NCBI GenBank assembly: GCA_027924645.1
Contig: BSBN01000187.1
Span: forward strand, 16,324,001 to 16,388,000
From: Cunninghamia lanceolata
Taxonomy: Eukaryota; Streptophyta; Pinopsida; Cupressales; Cupressaceae
Length of the DNA stretch: 64,000 nucleotides
Reading direction: 5' to 3'
Positions 47,873 through 60,238 of the stretch are shown here, in pieces. Within the stretch, counting starts at the first letter, position 1. Every line of letters starts with the position of its first letter. A model generated the notes under the pieces. It was not told the DNA's origin. It made no database searches and worked only from the letters and a program-made list of their open reading frames with translations. The position numbers and the translations under genes are program-made.

Positions 47873-50042
47873 TCATGTCATGTGATTTAAATATCTACTG
47901 TCAATGATCCATTCATCCTTTTCCTTTCTAGCATGAAATGCAGACATCACTTTCTCTTCTTCTAGACTTCCTTCCTTCACACAACTTGCAAGGTTAGTAG
48001 AAATAGGTTCTTCTTTTAGGGCAATAAACAAGCATTCACTAGCATTACCATCCTCAAAATCAAATTCATCATCAGTTACACCATCATTTTCTTCAACATA
48101 GTAACTTTTCCTTACAATATTACCTTTACCTTCTTTGTTCTTGATCTTCAAACCTCTATTAGGACATCTTGAAACATAATGACCAATCTTACCACAACTA
48201 AAACATTTGAAAGGTAACTTACCTCTGAACTTTTCAGTTCCCTTTTTTATTCTGCTTACAAAGTTTGCCTCAATCACATCAAAGTCTTCCTCATCTGACT
48301 CCACAACATGTTGATAACTGAGAGGGGGGGTGAATCAGTTATCTTAATTAATTTAATTTTCTGTTCTTCAAATTAAATAAGTATGCATAATCAAGAAAGT
48401 AGAAATAAACTCAATACACATAGCACGATGATTTTGACATGGAAAACCCTGTTAAGGGAAAAACCACGGGGTGACTAACCCAAGATTGTATTCTCTGTTA
48501 AAAGAATAAGGTAGTACAAAATGACACTTGCCAATTAGAGCTCACTGCCCAAGCACACTGCTTACAAGAGGCTCACTACCTACAAGAAACAAAGAAAGTA
48601 ACTAGGTACTTGAACTGATGAGAAGCATCCACATATGCTAAGGTTTAGTTCCAGTTAGGCTTAATACACTGATCTACTACACTTCATTCTTCCTCTTCTT
48701 TGGTGTTGTTGTCCTGTCACATATCGGACCTGTATTACTGCTTTCACACTGCTCTCTACTTTTCTTTGCATAACACAACACACCACACGCACCTTCATAC
48801 CAAAATCAATCTGGTATATATATCCGCATCAATGATTTCAATCATCTTTCTAGTCGGCATCCAAAAAACTCAAGATATTTCCAAACTCTGGTCTGTCAAC
48901 TGAATCCATGCTTACCAAGTGATGCGTATCAAAAAGATAGTTATAGAAGTCATCAATCATGTCGGCCAATCATGAATGATCCCTCAAGAACCTTGATCAC
49001 CATCAATATCTCATCCGGATTAAGGTCTAATGCTCTGTCGGTCTGTTCTTCCTTAGTCTATTCTGCCAAACAAGTACCCAATACTTAGGTGCTAATATCT
49101 CTTCACTCCATCACCAGAGGCTCAATCTCTAGAATATATTAGTCATGATACTCCTCTTGACTTCCCCAAGTCCATACTTTACTAAGATACTTCTTCTGAG
49201 AGATCCGGACCTGACTTTCAAACCTTACTACATGCTTTGTTCTTGTTTACCGGACCAAGATACACTTCAGTCTGTCTTCCAGTATGGTCATACCATGTCC
49301 TGCAGATGTGTGGGATGGACTTTGTTGCCATAAATGACAACACTCATGAAGCCACAACGTGTCTCTTTCCAACACAACATACTTGTCACATTTAATAGTC
49401 CTTTCTAATTTGGCCTTAAAAGCAGACTCAACTTTCGCAGGACCATCAATAGTACCCAATTCTCTCATCTCAAAAGCAGTCAGTTTACCAAGCAATTGAT
49501 CTTTTGAAAGCTTGTCCATATCTTGCAATTATTCAATGGCAAAAACTTTATGACTATAAGATTTGGGACGTGTTATGAGTGTCTTATTTTCAACTTCTTT
49601 ATCATCCATCTCTCCACCAAGACCTTTGATGTCATTGACAACTTCATCAATCTTCTACATATAACTTGTTATGTTCTCATCTTTAGTCATCCACAAAGTT
49701 TCATATTTGAACTTCAAATTTTACAACTTGGCTTTCTTAACAGATTCATCACCTTCAAAGATATTCTTCAATTTATTCTAGATCTCATGTGTAATTTCTA
49801 TATCCAAAACTTTTGTTAGTTCAGTGTTAGATAAAGCATTTATTAGGGCATTTCTAGCTTTACCATTAGTCTCATAAGTCCTAATCTCAGCTACAAACTC
49901 TGAACCATTTTTGGGTATAGTGTATTCCTTTTGAACCATTCTCTAGACATTATAACCAAGAGAAATAAGGTAACTTTGGATTCTTACCTTCCAAAAGATA
50001 GTCAGTTCCATCAAACTGAGGAATATCTTTCTTTTGCACCAT
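47873..50042 (-). pseudogene. gag: D gag and protease, interrupted by a solo LTR
   Basis: ATG at 50042 (MVQKKDIPQFDGTDY) follows the primer site by about 45 bp. The central part is frame-damaged. DKLSKDQLLGKLTAFEMREL lies at 49515-49440. After the solo LTR (48309-49354) come ESDEEDFDVIEANFVSRIKK and an intact zinc knuckle, CFSCGKIGHYVSRC, near 48180. The protease box is DSRYLNHMT, with the DSG triad altered to DSR, so it should be inactive. Confidence 0.82.
48309..49354 (-). mobile_element. Solo LTR of a fourth copia family (E) in D gag
   Basis: Plus-strand start TGTTGATAACTGAGAGG, end ATGAAGCCA. Flanks CAACA (48304-48308) and CAACG (49355-49359) differ by one transition. It carries the same LTR blocks as E1, C and D (GGAAAACCC...AAGGGAAAAACC near 48440-48470 and TGAGAGGGGGGTGAATCAG near 48318) but otherwise differs. 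No internal domain is present, so LTR-LTR recombination has removed it. Confidence 0.82.
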
Positions 50043-50088
50043 CCTAGATCTACCTTAAGTTGTTAGGCTTTCTTCCAAGGAACCCTCA

Positions 50089-50101
50089 CTCTAATACCAA
50101 A
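50089..50101 (-). promoter_or_regulatory. Primer binding site of D
   Basis: The minus strand reads TTTGGTATTAGAG. It is the methionine-tRNA site with one C-to-T change, adjacent to the LTR start at 50102. Confidence 0.75.
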
Positions 50102-51743
50102 TGTTAAATGCACAAGACAAATGAGAGGGGGAGTGAATCAGTTGTATCAAAAACTTTAAACCCTCACAAACATAATCACATCCATGTCAATTCACTTAAA
50201 CCCTTATTCTTTTATGAAGATTAAACATGAAAAATAAATAACAGAAACTTAATCACATCAACACCATGCACAAGGGAACACGATATTTTTACGTGGAAAA
50301 CCCTAAAAGGGAAAAATAATGGTGAGGATTAGATCACAATATAAAGTAGTATCAATACCAAATTACAAAGGGATTCACTGCCAAAGGCTCACTGCCTTAC
50401 AAAAGAAAGAAAGGCCCACTGTCGATGGACTCACTATCTAAGTGAACTCACTGCTCACTGAAGAATAAAGAAGAAAAGAGGAGAAGGATCATTTCCATGA
50501 ACTGATATGATAGCATATACCACATTCTTGAGTTTAGTTCCAATGAAGCACAACAATCATCACCTTTGCAGCCTCTATAAAAATTGTAGATGACTTATGC
50601 TCATTGCATTAGGTCTTCTACCACATGAAAGTCCTTACTACCTCTGACTCAAATTCACAACCCAAACATCACCATCCTTAGGCACACCCATGTACACATG
50701 AATCCTTTACAGTTATTTATATCAAAATTACCCTTAAAACATTCACCAAAGTCGGCAACACACTCTACAATCTTTGAAACAATCTCCAAGGTCGGCAAAC
50801 ATATAGAATTCAAATTAGGTATGGACCTAAAAATTCCCATAGAGAAAAGGAATGAAGGTAGAACACTTCATAGCCTAGCTTGGACCTAAAAACATCTTCA
50901 CATGCTTCAACATGCTTCCTCAATCCACGAAGCACATCTGCAATTAGTGTTAATACCCAAGTCGACTAAACTTGTGTAAACACCAAGAACACTTAGACAC
51001 ACACTTCCAAGAACACAATCATAACTTGTAGACCAAGAACAAGCCTTTAAAATGATCTGGAAACATCCATGAACAACATGAAATCACCTAGGGGCCAACA
51101 AATCTAGCTACAACAAATCTCACTTGAAGACAGTTCATAAACTGCTCCCAACCAACACTGCCAAGTTCTGCTACTCAAGAAAACTAAATTCTAGAGCACC
51201 AAATCACAAGTACTTTGGACAAAACATAGATATGGACCTATGAAAATGCATCTAGAACCGCAAGACCAAAAACCAAACTGTGAAGAAATGCGGAGAAAAA
51301 TACTTTCTCCTAGTCACACTACAAACACTGCTAGGCACAGTCTTCAAACTAGTGAGCATAACTCTCAAACCACAGCGTTCTGGAGCACCAAATTCTAGAT
51401 TTAACATCTTCAACCACTTCTATAAAACATATCCAAACCTCAAACTCTAGTAATCAACACAAAAGAAATGCAGAAAAAAAAACTCATACAATATTCTGCA
51501 AGCCAGAATACTTCTTCACAACATTGTCTTCATTATTTATCAAATTTTCTCGAAAGCACTTGGAAACCCAACAACAAGAACAATATGTTAATATCATTAG
51601 CACTTGTACAAGCCATTCAGATCATCTTAACAAAATAAATCAATCAACTAACAATCAACAACATTAGAAGATACAGTTAACACCAATGATAACACAAGCA
51701 TGTTGACATCAATGACAACACCAATTAGCACATACTTGCAACA
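50102..51743 (-). repeat. 5' LTR of D (1642 bp)
   Basis: Begins TGTTAAATGCACAAGAC and ends ACTTGCAACA. Partner of 42017-43659. Conserved block at about 50295-50325. Confidence 0.87.
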
Positions 51744-52714
51744 CTCATTACACTGTCTTGATATAGAACATTGAAAATCATACTTATGGTACTCCACAAC
51801 ACTTAAAATTTGAATTGAGAAAACATATAGTCAATATGAACTTATCTTCCAAATAGTAAATCCAAATATTTTAGTGTGGTGAAATGTTGTGGCTTTTACT
51901 TTCTCCCTCTGACAACCCTAATTAGCAACATGATTTTTCCTTACTCTACTAACTCTGAAGAACCTCTGTGGTACATTGTATCATTTGAAACTTGAATATA
52001 TCATATCTCTTATCTATAACCAACTATCCTTCAAGTCGTAATATCATATCTTCAAGTGCAAAGAAATGCAGAGCATTATACTGTCTCTTTGTGACTGCAA
52101 TAACATAGTACCACTATCTTCATTCTACTAGCTCTGGAAATCTTTGTGGTAATGTTTATGCTCTTAAATTTGAATCATACATACTTCATATCTATCTATG
52201 ACTAACCTCCAAACTGTAAGGCCATATCTTCAAATGCAAAGAAATGTGGAGCATTCTCTTGAGCTTCTGTAGTACAAATCCCTGTGCCTTTGACAATTGA
52301 AGCCCTATATACTTTCTTTCAAATCTCATGCAATTATTTTCAAAAAGAGGCAATGAATGTAACATTCACAACACCATAGACAACAATCACAACTCTTTTT
52401 ATTAAAAGCAAGAAACCACAACTTCTTCATGCCAGCATATCCTCCAACTTGACAACTTTCATCTATCCATGAACTTCAGAAGATAAGGCACAACTATATA
52501 TAGATGATATTGATCCAACAACTTCCTCATGACTTTCATCTCCATATCCTTCCCTCACAACTCTTCTAATCATCACTCCTTTGTCTTCTCCTTTGATCAT
52601 CACTCCTTCGACAACTTATACATCACTATACTTTCCACCTCACAACACTGATTACTTACTCTACTATCATCACTGATCACCATTATTTTGACATCAATGA
52701 CAACATATGCAAAA
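51744..52714 (-). repeat. C 3' LTR, last fragment with the LTR start
   Basis: ACACTGTCTTGATATAGAAC onward matches 59685-60238. From about 52295 to 52714 it is the part missing from the truncated 5' LTR. It ends CATATGCAAAA, next to the purine tract (minus strand GATGAAGGGGAATA, about 52715-52730). Confidence 0.83.
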
Positions 52715-52959
52715 ATATTCCCCTTCATCATCAATGACAACACTTACCTGACATGTAGACTTTTCTCCCCATTTGACATCAAGGGAAAATGGTTGGTGGT
52801 CTTCCTCTATACCAGAAAAAACATACAAGCTCCCCCTATCTAAACAATCCTTATCATCCTTCTTAGTCTCTTATCTATCTACTCCTGCTAAGAGGTAGCC
52901 ACCATCAATCTAGTGATAAAAATGTCTTAAACTACTACCCCTAGATAAATGCATCCTCT

Positions 52960-55900
52960 GTACATCTAGTTACAAGGAGGGGCAACAATCCCAAACTTCT
53001 GTCTGAGATATTCAAATGTGTCCTTAGAAAGTACCTTTGTAAAGATGTCTACAACCTAATCCTTTCTGGTACATATTCCAATTTTACCTCTTGATCTTTG
53101 CAATATTTTCTCTTAAATAGTGATACTTGATGGATATGTGCTTGGTTCTAGAATGCATCACTAGATTATTTGAAATATTGATAGCACTTGTATTGTCACA
53201 TAGGATAGGAATGGGCTCACCATACATTACCTTGATATCCTTCAATGTTTTCTTCATCTACAACACTTGAGTGCAGCAAGATGCTGCATCTATATACTCT
53301 ACTTCTATTGTTGATAAGGACAGAGAATCCTGCTTTTTACTAAACCATGAGACCAATCTATCTCCCAAAAATAAAGCTCCACCATTGGTGCTCACTTATA
53401 ATCAACATTGCCAGCCCAATCTACACCAATATATGCACTCAAGGAAAAATCATTACCTTTTTGTACCATAGTCTAAAATCTAGAGTACTCTTTAAATAAT
53501 TGAAAATTCTTTTGACTACCTTCACATGTGTTTCTTTTGGATCAACTTGAAACCTTACAACCATGTAGATAACTTGCATAATGTTAGACCTAGATGTTGT
53601 TAAGTATAGTAGGCCCCCAATCATGGACCTATACTTGTCTGATTAGCCTGAGGTGACTCATCATCTTTATTCAAATGACAACCTGTTACCATGGGAGTGC
53701 TCACTAGTTTGTTATCTTCCATACCAAACTTCTTCAATATCTCCTTAACATACTTTTCTTGAGAGATAATTATACCTTCATCTGATAGAGCAATTTGGAG
53801 TCCAAGAAAGAATGATATCTCACCTATCATAGACATTTCAAATTCCTTCTACATCTCTTCTACAAACTTCTTACACATTTCATCATTGCTACCAAAGATT
53901 ATATAATCAACATACACTACTACTATCAATATTTTCTCATTCTCAATTTTGATGTATAGATTGCTATCTGTGGTACCTTTCTTGAATTTTTACTAGAGTA
54001 AGTACTTGTCCATCCTTGTATACCAAGTCCTAGGAGCTTGTTTGAGACCATATAAAGCTTTCTAAAGTCTGCATACCATGTTCTAATCTTCTGATAACTA
54101 AAACCCTTCAGGCTGCTCTATGTAAACTTCTTTTAAGTCACCATTAAAGAAAGTAGACTTGACATCCATTTGATATACCTTGAATTCCTTGTGAACTACA
54201 AAAGCAATAAACATCTTGATTGCTTCCATTCTTGCCACTAGAGAAAATGTCTCCTCAAAGTCAATTCCTTCCACTTGTGAATAACTTTTGTAGACCATTC
54301 TTGCTTTGTTTGTAACCACTTCTCAATCTTCATTGAATTTATTTTTGAACACTCATTTTGTCCCTATCACATTTTTGTTTGCAGGTCTTGGCACCAATTC
54401 CAAAGTTTGATTTTTCTCTATATGATTTAGCTCTTATTCCATTTCTTGGATCCATACTTCATCCCTACTACCATTAGCAAAAGTTTTAGGTTCTATCTTA
54501 GATAACAAAGAAAAGTTTACCTATTCATTTTCCCTTGCAAATATTCTTCTAGTCTGCACTACTCCATTTTTGTCTCCAATTATCTAATATTTTGAGTGGT
54601 TCTTCTTAACATACTTGGTAGGAGTCTTGGTGACCTTCTCTTATGTTTCTTCCTTTTCTTCAACTTCTTCTTCTTCTTCTGTACAAGCACATTCATCTAA
54701 TATAATAGTTTTCTTGCTCATATGTGATTGTATGTGACTCTTCATCAACCTTAGCATTTGCACTCTCAACTATCTCTAAGAAAAATTCCTTCATCAGATC
54801 TTGAATCAAAATTTCCCAAACCTTCTTCATCTCTTTTGATGTAGCATTTGCATCTAAAAACTCAGAAATACTTGGCAAAAGTTGGTCTTCCATTCCATAT
54901 CTTATTATGGTGTCTTAGTGATGTTCACTCTTAGTTGTCCTCTGTTAAGAATATAGACAACAATATGGACTACTTCTCCCCAATATGCATTAGGCAGCTT
55001 GGCTTCATCCAACATTGTTCTAGCCATCTCCTAGACTCTTCTATTCTTCCTTTCCACAACTCCATTTTGCTAAGGAGTTCTTGCAACAAATAGGTGCCTT
55101 TTTATTCCATGTTCTTCACAATATTCCTCAAAATCATTTGATGTGAACTCACCACCTCTATCAGACCTTAAGAACGTGATTCTAGAATTCATTTCATTTT
55201 CAAACACGGACTTAAAAATCTTAAACCTACTCAAGGATTCTGATTTTTCTTTCAAGAATGTAACCCATGTCATCCTAGAGTAATCATCAGTAAGAAACAT
55301 AAAATACCTCTCACCTTAGAGACTCTTTGTCCTAGTAGGACCACACAAATTAGTATGAATTAGTTCCAAAGGCCTTGTAGAAGAATACTCCTTGGTCCTG
55401 AATCTTATCCTTGTCTACTTCTGAATTTGACATTCTTTACACAAGGTGCCTACATGTTTGATAATTTTTGGCATGTCTCTTACTGCTTGTATGGAGTTGA
55501 TCTTCACAAGTTTGTCAAGATTGGTGTGTCCCATCCTTTTGTGCCACAACCGGCATTCATTTATCTATCCTATAAGATCTAGCTTCTTCCATTAACGCCC
55601 TTTAGGTTGTACAAGTTATTTTTTCTCCTAGGGTGTTGCCACAATAATGGGTTACATTTTATGGGACATCCTATTTTTTGTTGAAATCACATATTTTTAA
55701 AAAATATAATGATTTAAGACTTGAAAGGTTCCATTTAAAGGATTTTAATTGAAGAGGGTTTGATCAAACCACCTAAGATTCAAACCCCCTTGGATAGAAC
55801 CCTGCTAGTTTTAAACCATACCTATAATGGAGTCTCCTCTACATCTATCAAAATGATGATTAAAAACCACTTTTGATTTACCTTTTGGGGATCAAACGAA

Positions 55901-57120
55901 TTCATTTAAAATTTATGTTTTGTAAGTATCTAGTCCTTATTATAAGCTTCCCAAAAAGTATAATTTTAAATATATTTAATTTGATTATTATATTTATTTT
56001 TTATTTCTTGTGAATGTAGGTTTTTCACCGAACATCAATTTCTCTATTCTACACACATGGAAAATAAGTAAATTAGTGAAAAAAAAATCTAAAAAATATC
56101 TATGCCCTATTTATTGATGTCCTTGTTTCAACAAAAAAAGAAAATTTGATTTTTGATACATACAGAAAAAGTTATGTTTTATGAAATACACCTATGTCTA
56201 AATTATAATTGGTTTGACTTTAAAACTTAATTTTAAAATAATATTCAACAAAACATTATGACACCAAATGCATGCCCTATATATCGGTGTTACCAATCTA
56301 AATTCAAAAGAATCAAATTTTTATCCTTTGTAGAAAAAAGTTATGTGCGACAGAATACACATCACTTTAAAAAATGTTGTTTACTATTAAAAACTAGTTA
56401 TCAAAGGAGATGCAAAAAATTTTACAATTTAAGTCCAATTTTTTTTAAAAATATATATTTAGAATCTACAAACAAAATCTCACAAATCACATCATCTTCA
56501 AATTCCTAATGGTTTAGTGGTTATAGGTGTTAGAAAGTGAAGATTGAGTTCAAAATGTTGTTTGCAATGTCAAGTTTGGCCAAAAAGTGTAACCCATTAT
56601 TGTGGGATGACCCCCTAGCACCTTCTGCCACTAATTTACCAAAATTTTTTCTTCTGATTTCATATCCTTGTCCAAGAAATATGAGGTTGTATCCTTTGCT
56701 ACACATCTAACTTAGACTGAGAAGATTGTGCTTGAGGCCTTCTACATATAGAACATTTTATGTTTTAGATATTCCATCAATACTTATGGTGCCCTTTCCA
56801 CAAATGTTTGCTGATGAATTATCTCCAAATTTGACTGATCTGTCATTCCACTTAACAAGATTGATGAATTTTCTCTTATCACCTGTCATGTGGCTTGAAC
56901 ATCCATTGTCTATTACCAAGATATTTGTTTTCCCTTGAGCATGAAATGATGTTTGGACAATCATTGAATTTTCAACCTCATTATTTGTTTCATGTCTTTT
57001 GGAAGTGTCACTCTCCTTGTTTTTCTTAGTAACATCTGCCATATGAGTTTTTGATTTTGCTAAATCAATTCTATAGTATCTTACTATGTGTCCAAAATTG
57101 TTGCAAATATGACATGTCAC
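52960..57120 (-). pseudogene. pol: C pol, interrupted by a TIR element
   Basis: Protease box VIDNGCSSHMTGD (57120-56758), where the DSG serine is Asn. A second knuckle, CHICNNFGHIVRYY, has lost its last Cys. Then comes the insertion 55632-56613. Integrase has IHTNLCGP (Asn for the first Asp) and [43 protein letters not shown] and YVDYIIF, where the second Asp of YVDD is Tyr, the same change as in E1. It ends like E1 near 52960. Many stops and shifts; inactive. Confidence 0.83.
55632..56613. mobile_element. Unclassified TIR element (982 bp) in C pol
   Basis: Termini GGTGTTGCCACAATAATGGG (left) and, reversed, GGGTCATCCCACAATAATGG (right) share ACAATAATGGGTTACA. CCTAG flanks both sides (55627-55631 and 56614-56618). 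Excising the element and one CCTAG leaves the C reading frame continuous. No transposase ORF. A 5 bp duplication with about 35 bp TIRs does not let me name a superfamily. Confidence 0.72.
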
Positions 57121-57210
57121 ACTGACATCTACAAGTGAAGCAAGAGGATTCCTACTTACAAATTTCTTCTATTCATTCTAGATATGTATTCCATATCCTT
57201 ATGACCATAT

Positions 57211-58509
57211 TTATTGCAGATAAAATAATAAACCAAAAAAGGCATGATTAAACCTTCTTATGAAGATATGTATTGCATGAAAGGGTCTTCCATGTCTTCC
57301 TCCTTGAGACATGACTAGAATGAGATCTGCTTCTTCAGGGTCATCCAAATTTCTAGACTTTGCTTTCTCCAATTCTTTTTTGAGTGATATGATTTCTTTC
57401 TCAAGATTTGTGCATTTATTTGTTTTAGCTTCAATCAAAGCTTTTTGTTCTTTGTTCTCTTTCCTTACACATTCCAAGCCTTCAAGAGTAGAAATAAGTT
57501 CTCCTTCAAAATCAAATTCACATTCTTCTTCATCTATAGTCTTGCCAGACATATCAGAGATTACCATGGCCATAAATAGGGACTCTTCTCTTTCATCATC
57601 TGATGAGTAGATATCTACTTCTTTCGAGGAGATGTAGTCTTCTTTGGAAATGAGATTCCTTTTGAAGTTGCTCCTTTTAAAACCCTTGTTTCTACTTTCA
57701 TTTTCTCCAAAAGGACATTTAGAAGCATAATGACCAACTCTTCCACATTTAAAACATTTGAAAGGTAACTTACCTTTATACTTTTCTGAACCCTTCAACT
57801 TTCTCACAAAGTTTGCTTCTTCTTCCTTAGATTCACTATGTGGACCAGATGTTCCTTCTCTCCTCATAGATTTGAAATCAGCTTCTCTTTTGGATGTACC
57901 TTGGACTTCATTTCTCATCTCATAGGTGGTGAGGTACCCAAATAGCTCTTCCATGGTAAGTGATTTCAGATCTTTGGCTTCTTCAATAGCAAAAAAATTT
58001 GAATCAAATCTACGAGGGAGAGTTCTCGGTACTTTCTTCATAGCCACTGACTCAGACACTTCTTCACCTAGCCCTCTGATTCCATTGACTGCTTCATTCA
58101 CTCAAAGCAAATAGCTAGCAATGTTTTCCTATTCTTTCATTCTTAGATTGTTGTACATAGCTCTATAAGTTTGTAATCTTGCTTTCTTTACACTGTCATT
58201 TCCTTCGTAGAGATTTTTTATATTATCCCATATCTCCTTGGCTATCTTACATTGCCCTACCTTGATAAACTCTGAATTGGTTAGACCACTTAAGATAGTA
58301 TTATTGTCTTTGGCATTGTTTTCATGGACCTTATTCTCATCTAAATCTATAATAGGATGTGCAGGTTTAGTATAAGCATCCATTGCAGATCTCCAAACAT
58401 CATACCCTAACAAGGTAAGATAAGCCTCCATCCTTACACTCTAGAAGGAATAGTTAGTTCCATCAAATAGAGATGCTTTGTTAGAAGAAGAGGACTCTCT
58501 CTAAGCCAT
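57211..58509 (-). pseudogene. gag: C gag
   Basis: ATG at 58509 (MA, amber, RESSSSNKASLFDGTNY), then MEAYLTLLGYDVW, typical of SIRE-like gag. Breaks: TAG in codon 3 and at the expected Trp of the FDGTNYSFW box, then TAG and TGA near 58100-58130. The second half (58101-57211) is open and contains the intact knuckle CFKCGRVGHYASKC near 57745 and a long coiled coil (NLEKEIISLKKELEKAK) near 57370, a feature of SIRE gag. It would form the particle core. Confidence 0.85.
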
Positions 58510-58561
58510 GTGTTCTAATCCAATATCTTCCTTTAGTTGTTAGGCTATGCCAAGGAACTTA

Positions 58562-58574
58562 GCTCTAATACCAA
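58562..58574 (-). promoter_or_regulatory. Primer binding site of C
   Basis: The minus strand reads TTGGTATTAGAGC next to the LTR start at 58576; methionine-tRNA type with one C-to-T change. Confidence 0.78.
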
Positions 58575-58575
58575 T

Positions 58576-60238
58576 TGTTAGAACACACTGATATAGTGAG
58601 AGGGGGTGTGAATCAACATATACCTCAATTTAATCCAATTCAACTTTATCAAAAAAACTTTCTACTGCATTAAATAGATGATAAAGGAAACTATGTAATT
58701 CAAAACACAATCACACAACTACACAACCATAACATTGGATTTATGTGGAAAATCCTAGAAGAGAAAAACCATCATGAGAAAGATTCTTAGATCTACTGTC
58801 CAAATTCATCCTCACAAATAAAATAGATTTACAACAAATTTTATGGGCTACAACTCAAAGGAAGCTACAACTCCCTAATACACTAGTTTATGGGCTTCAA
58901 ACCAAAGGAAGCTACAACTCCTTGATACATTGTTTTATGGTCTCCAACCCAGAGGAAGCTACAACTCCCTAAAGTGCTACAACACTTACAAGAAGAGGCT
59001 CCAACCTCTGCACCAAATACACTTGACTAATTCTACTGGTTCAATCACCTCCACTACAACACCTCTACTCAAACAACTCTATTACCTTAAACACACTTCC
59101 ACAACACAACACAATAGTACCTCTGATATGAATTATGCATTATAGTCTCCATATTTCCTTCTCAACTTTCAGATCATTCACAGACACATACACTTGCACA
59201 TGCTCCTCACAAACTCTTACTTTTTGCAACAAAATTGATCTTTCGTTTATATGCTCTGCAAGTCTTCAACTCGTCACCTTTGTTGGCCAAGATGAAATGT
59301 GTAACATGAAATGTGCAATGGCCAAACAAGTCGGCTCCCAGATCAGTTGTGGCAATGTAGGGATCAAATCCCTTTATGCGATTGATATAAAGTGATCATT
59401 GGGACCTATTTCACTTTATCACACATCCCAAAGTTGGCGCACACTTCCAAACACATGATGCAATCACTTACACTCACCAAGTTAGCTCAACAAACACTTA
59501 TCCATCCATGCATTTAGCCTAAACCTAAAGTGGTACCGAAGAGACAAAACATCATGCAGATCATATACCAAGTATTATATGACTTCAAAAACATTCCCAC
59601 ATTCTTTTTACCAATTCATTCTACTTAATGCTGGCACAAACAAACAGACACTAATGTCAGTTTCCCTTGCATACTCTGATTACATTGTCTTGATATAGAA
59701 CATTGAAAATCATACTTGTGGTACTCCATAATACTTGAAATTTGAATTGACCAAACATATAGACAATATGAACTTATCTTCCAAACAATAAATCAAAATA
59801 TTGTAGTGGGGTGAAATGCGGTGTCTTTTACTTTCTCCCTTTGGCAACCCTAATCGATTTGTCCTTACTCTACTAACTCTGGAGAACCTCTACGGTACAT
59901 GTATTATTTGAAACTTGAATATATCATACCTCTTATATGTAACCAAATATCCTCCCACCCGTAAGATCATTATCTTCAAGTGTAGAGAAATGCAAAGCAT
60001 TATACTGTCTCTTTGTGACTGCAATAACATGATACCACTATCTTTATTTTGCTAGCTCTAGAAATCTTTGCAGTAACATTTAAGCTCTAAAATTTGAATT
60101 ACACATACTTTATATTTATCTCTGCCTAACCTCCAAACTACAAGGCCATATCTTCAAATGTGAAGAAATGTAGAGCATTCTCCTAAGCTTCTATAGTACA
60201 AATCCTTGTGCCTTTGACAATTGAAGCCTTATACACTT
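58576..60238 (-). repeat. 5' LTR of C, truncated at its outer end
   Basis: Begins TGTTAGAACACACTGATATAG. It contains TGAGAGGGGGTGTGAATCA (58595-58615), three GGAAGCTACAACTCC repeats (58858-58970, about 57 bp apart) and the conserved GTGGAAAATCC...GAGAAAAACC block (58745-58770). Similarity to the 3' LTR stops at TATACACTTTG near 60238, about 420 bp short of the full LTR. Confidence 0.82.

Larger units (their letters stand above)
42017..51743 (-). mobile_element. Element D: degenerate Ty1/copia retrotransposon
   Basis: LTRs at about 42017-43659 and 50102-51743 end ACATACTTGCAACA on the plus strand. Between them the minus strand has a primer site, gag, protease, integrase, RT, RNase H and the purine tract AAAGGGGGAGAT, which is identical to that of E1, so the two are relatives. 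The target duplication is not clean (left TACTC, right CTCAT; the empty site in the C LTR reads CATACTCTGATTAC). A solo LTR (48309-49354) and a hAT-like element (46417-47297) are nested inside. Confidence 0.88.
51744..60238 (-). mobile_element. Element C: SIRE-like Ty1/copia, host of L, G and D
   Basis: Internal region with primer site at 58562-58574, gag, pol and purine tract, all minus strand. The 5' LTR is 58576-60238; the 3' LTR is scattered over 12427-12689, 26336-26344, 41595-42016 and 51744-52714. Both outer ends are missing, so its target duplication cannot be seen. It is the oldest layer of this nest because three elements lie in its LTR. The SIRE-like label rests on the gag sequence and its coiled coil. 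Confidence 0.85.

Noticed and set aside
42017..51743. Exact target duplication for D
   Set aside because: Left TACTC and right CTCAT do not match, and the left LTR edge is ambiguous by one or two bases; I report the element without it.
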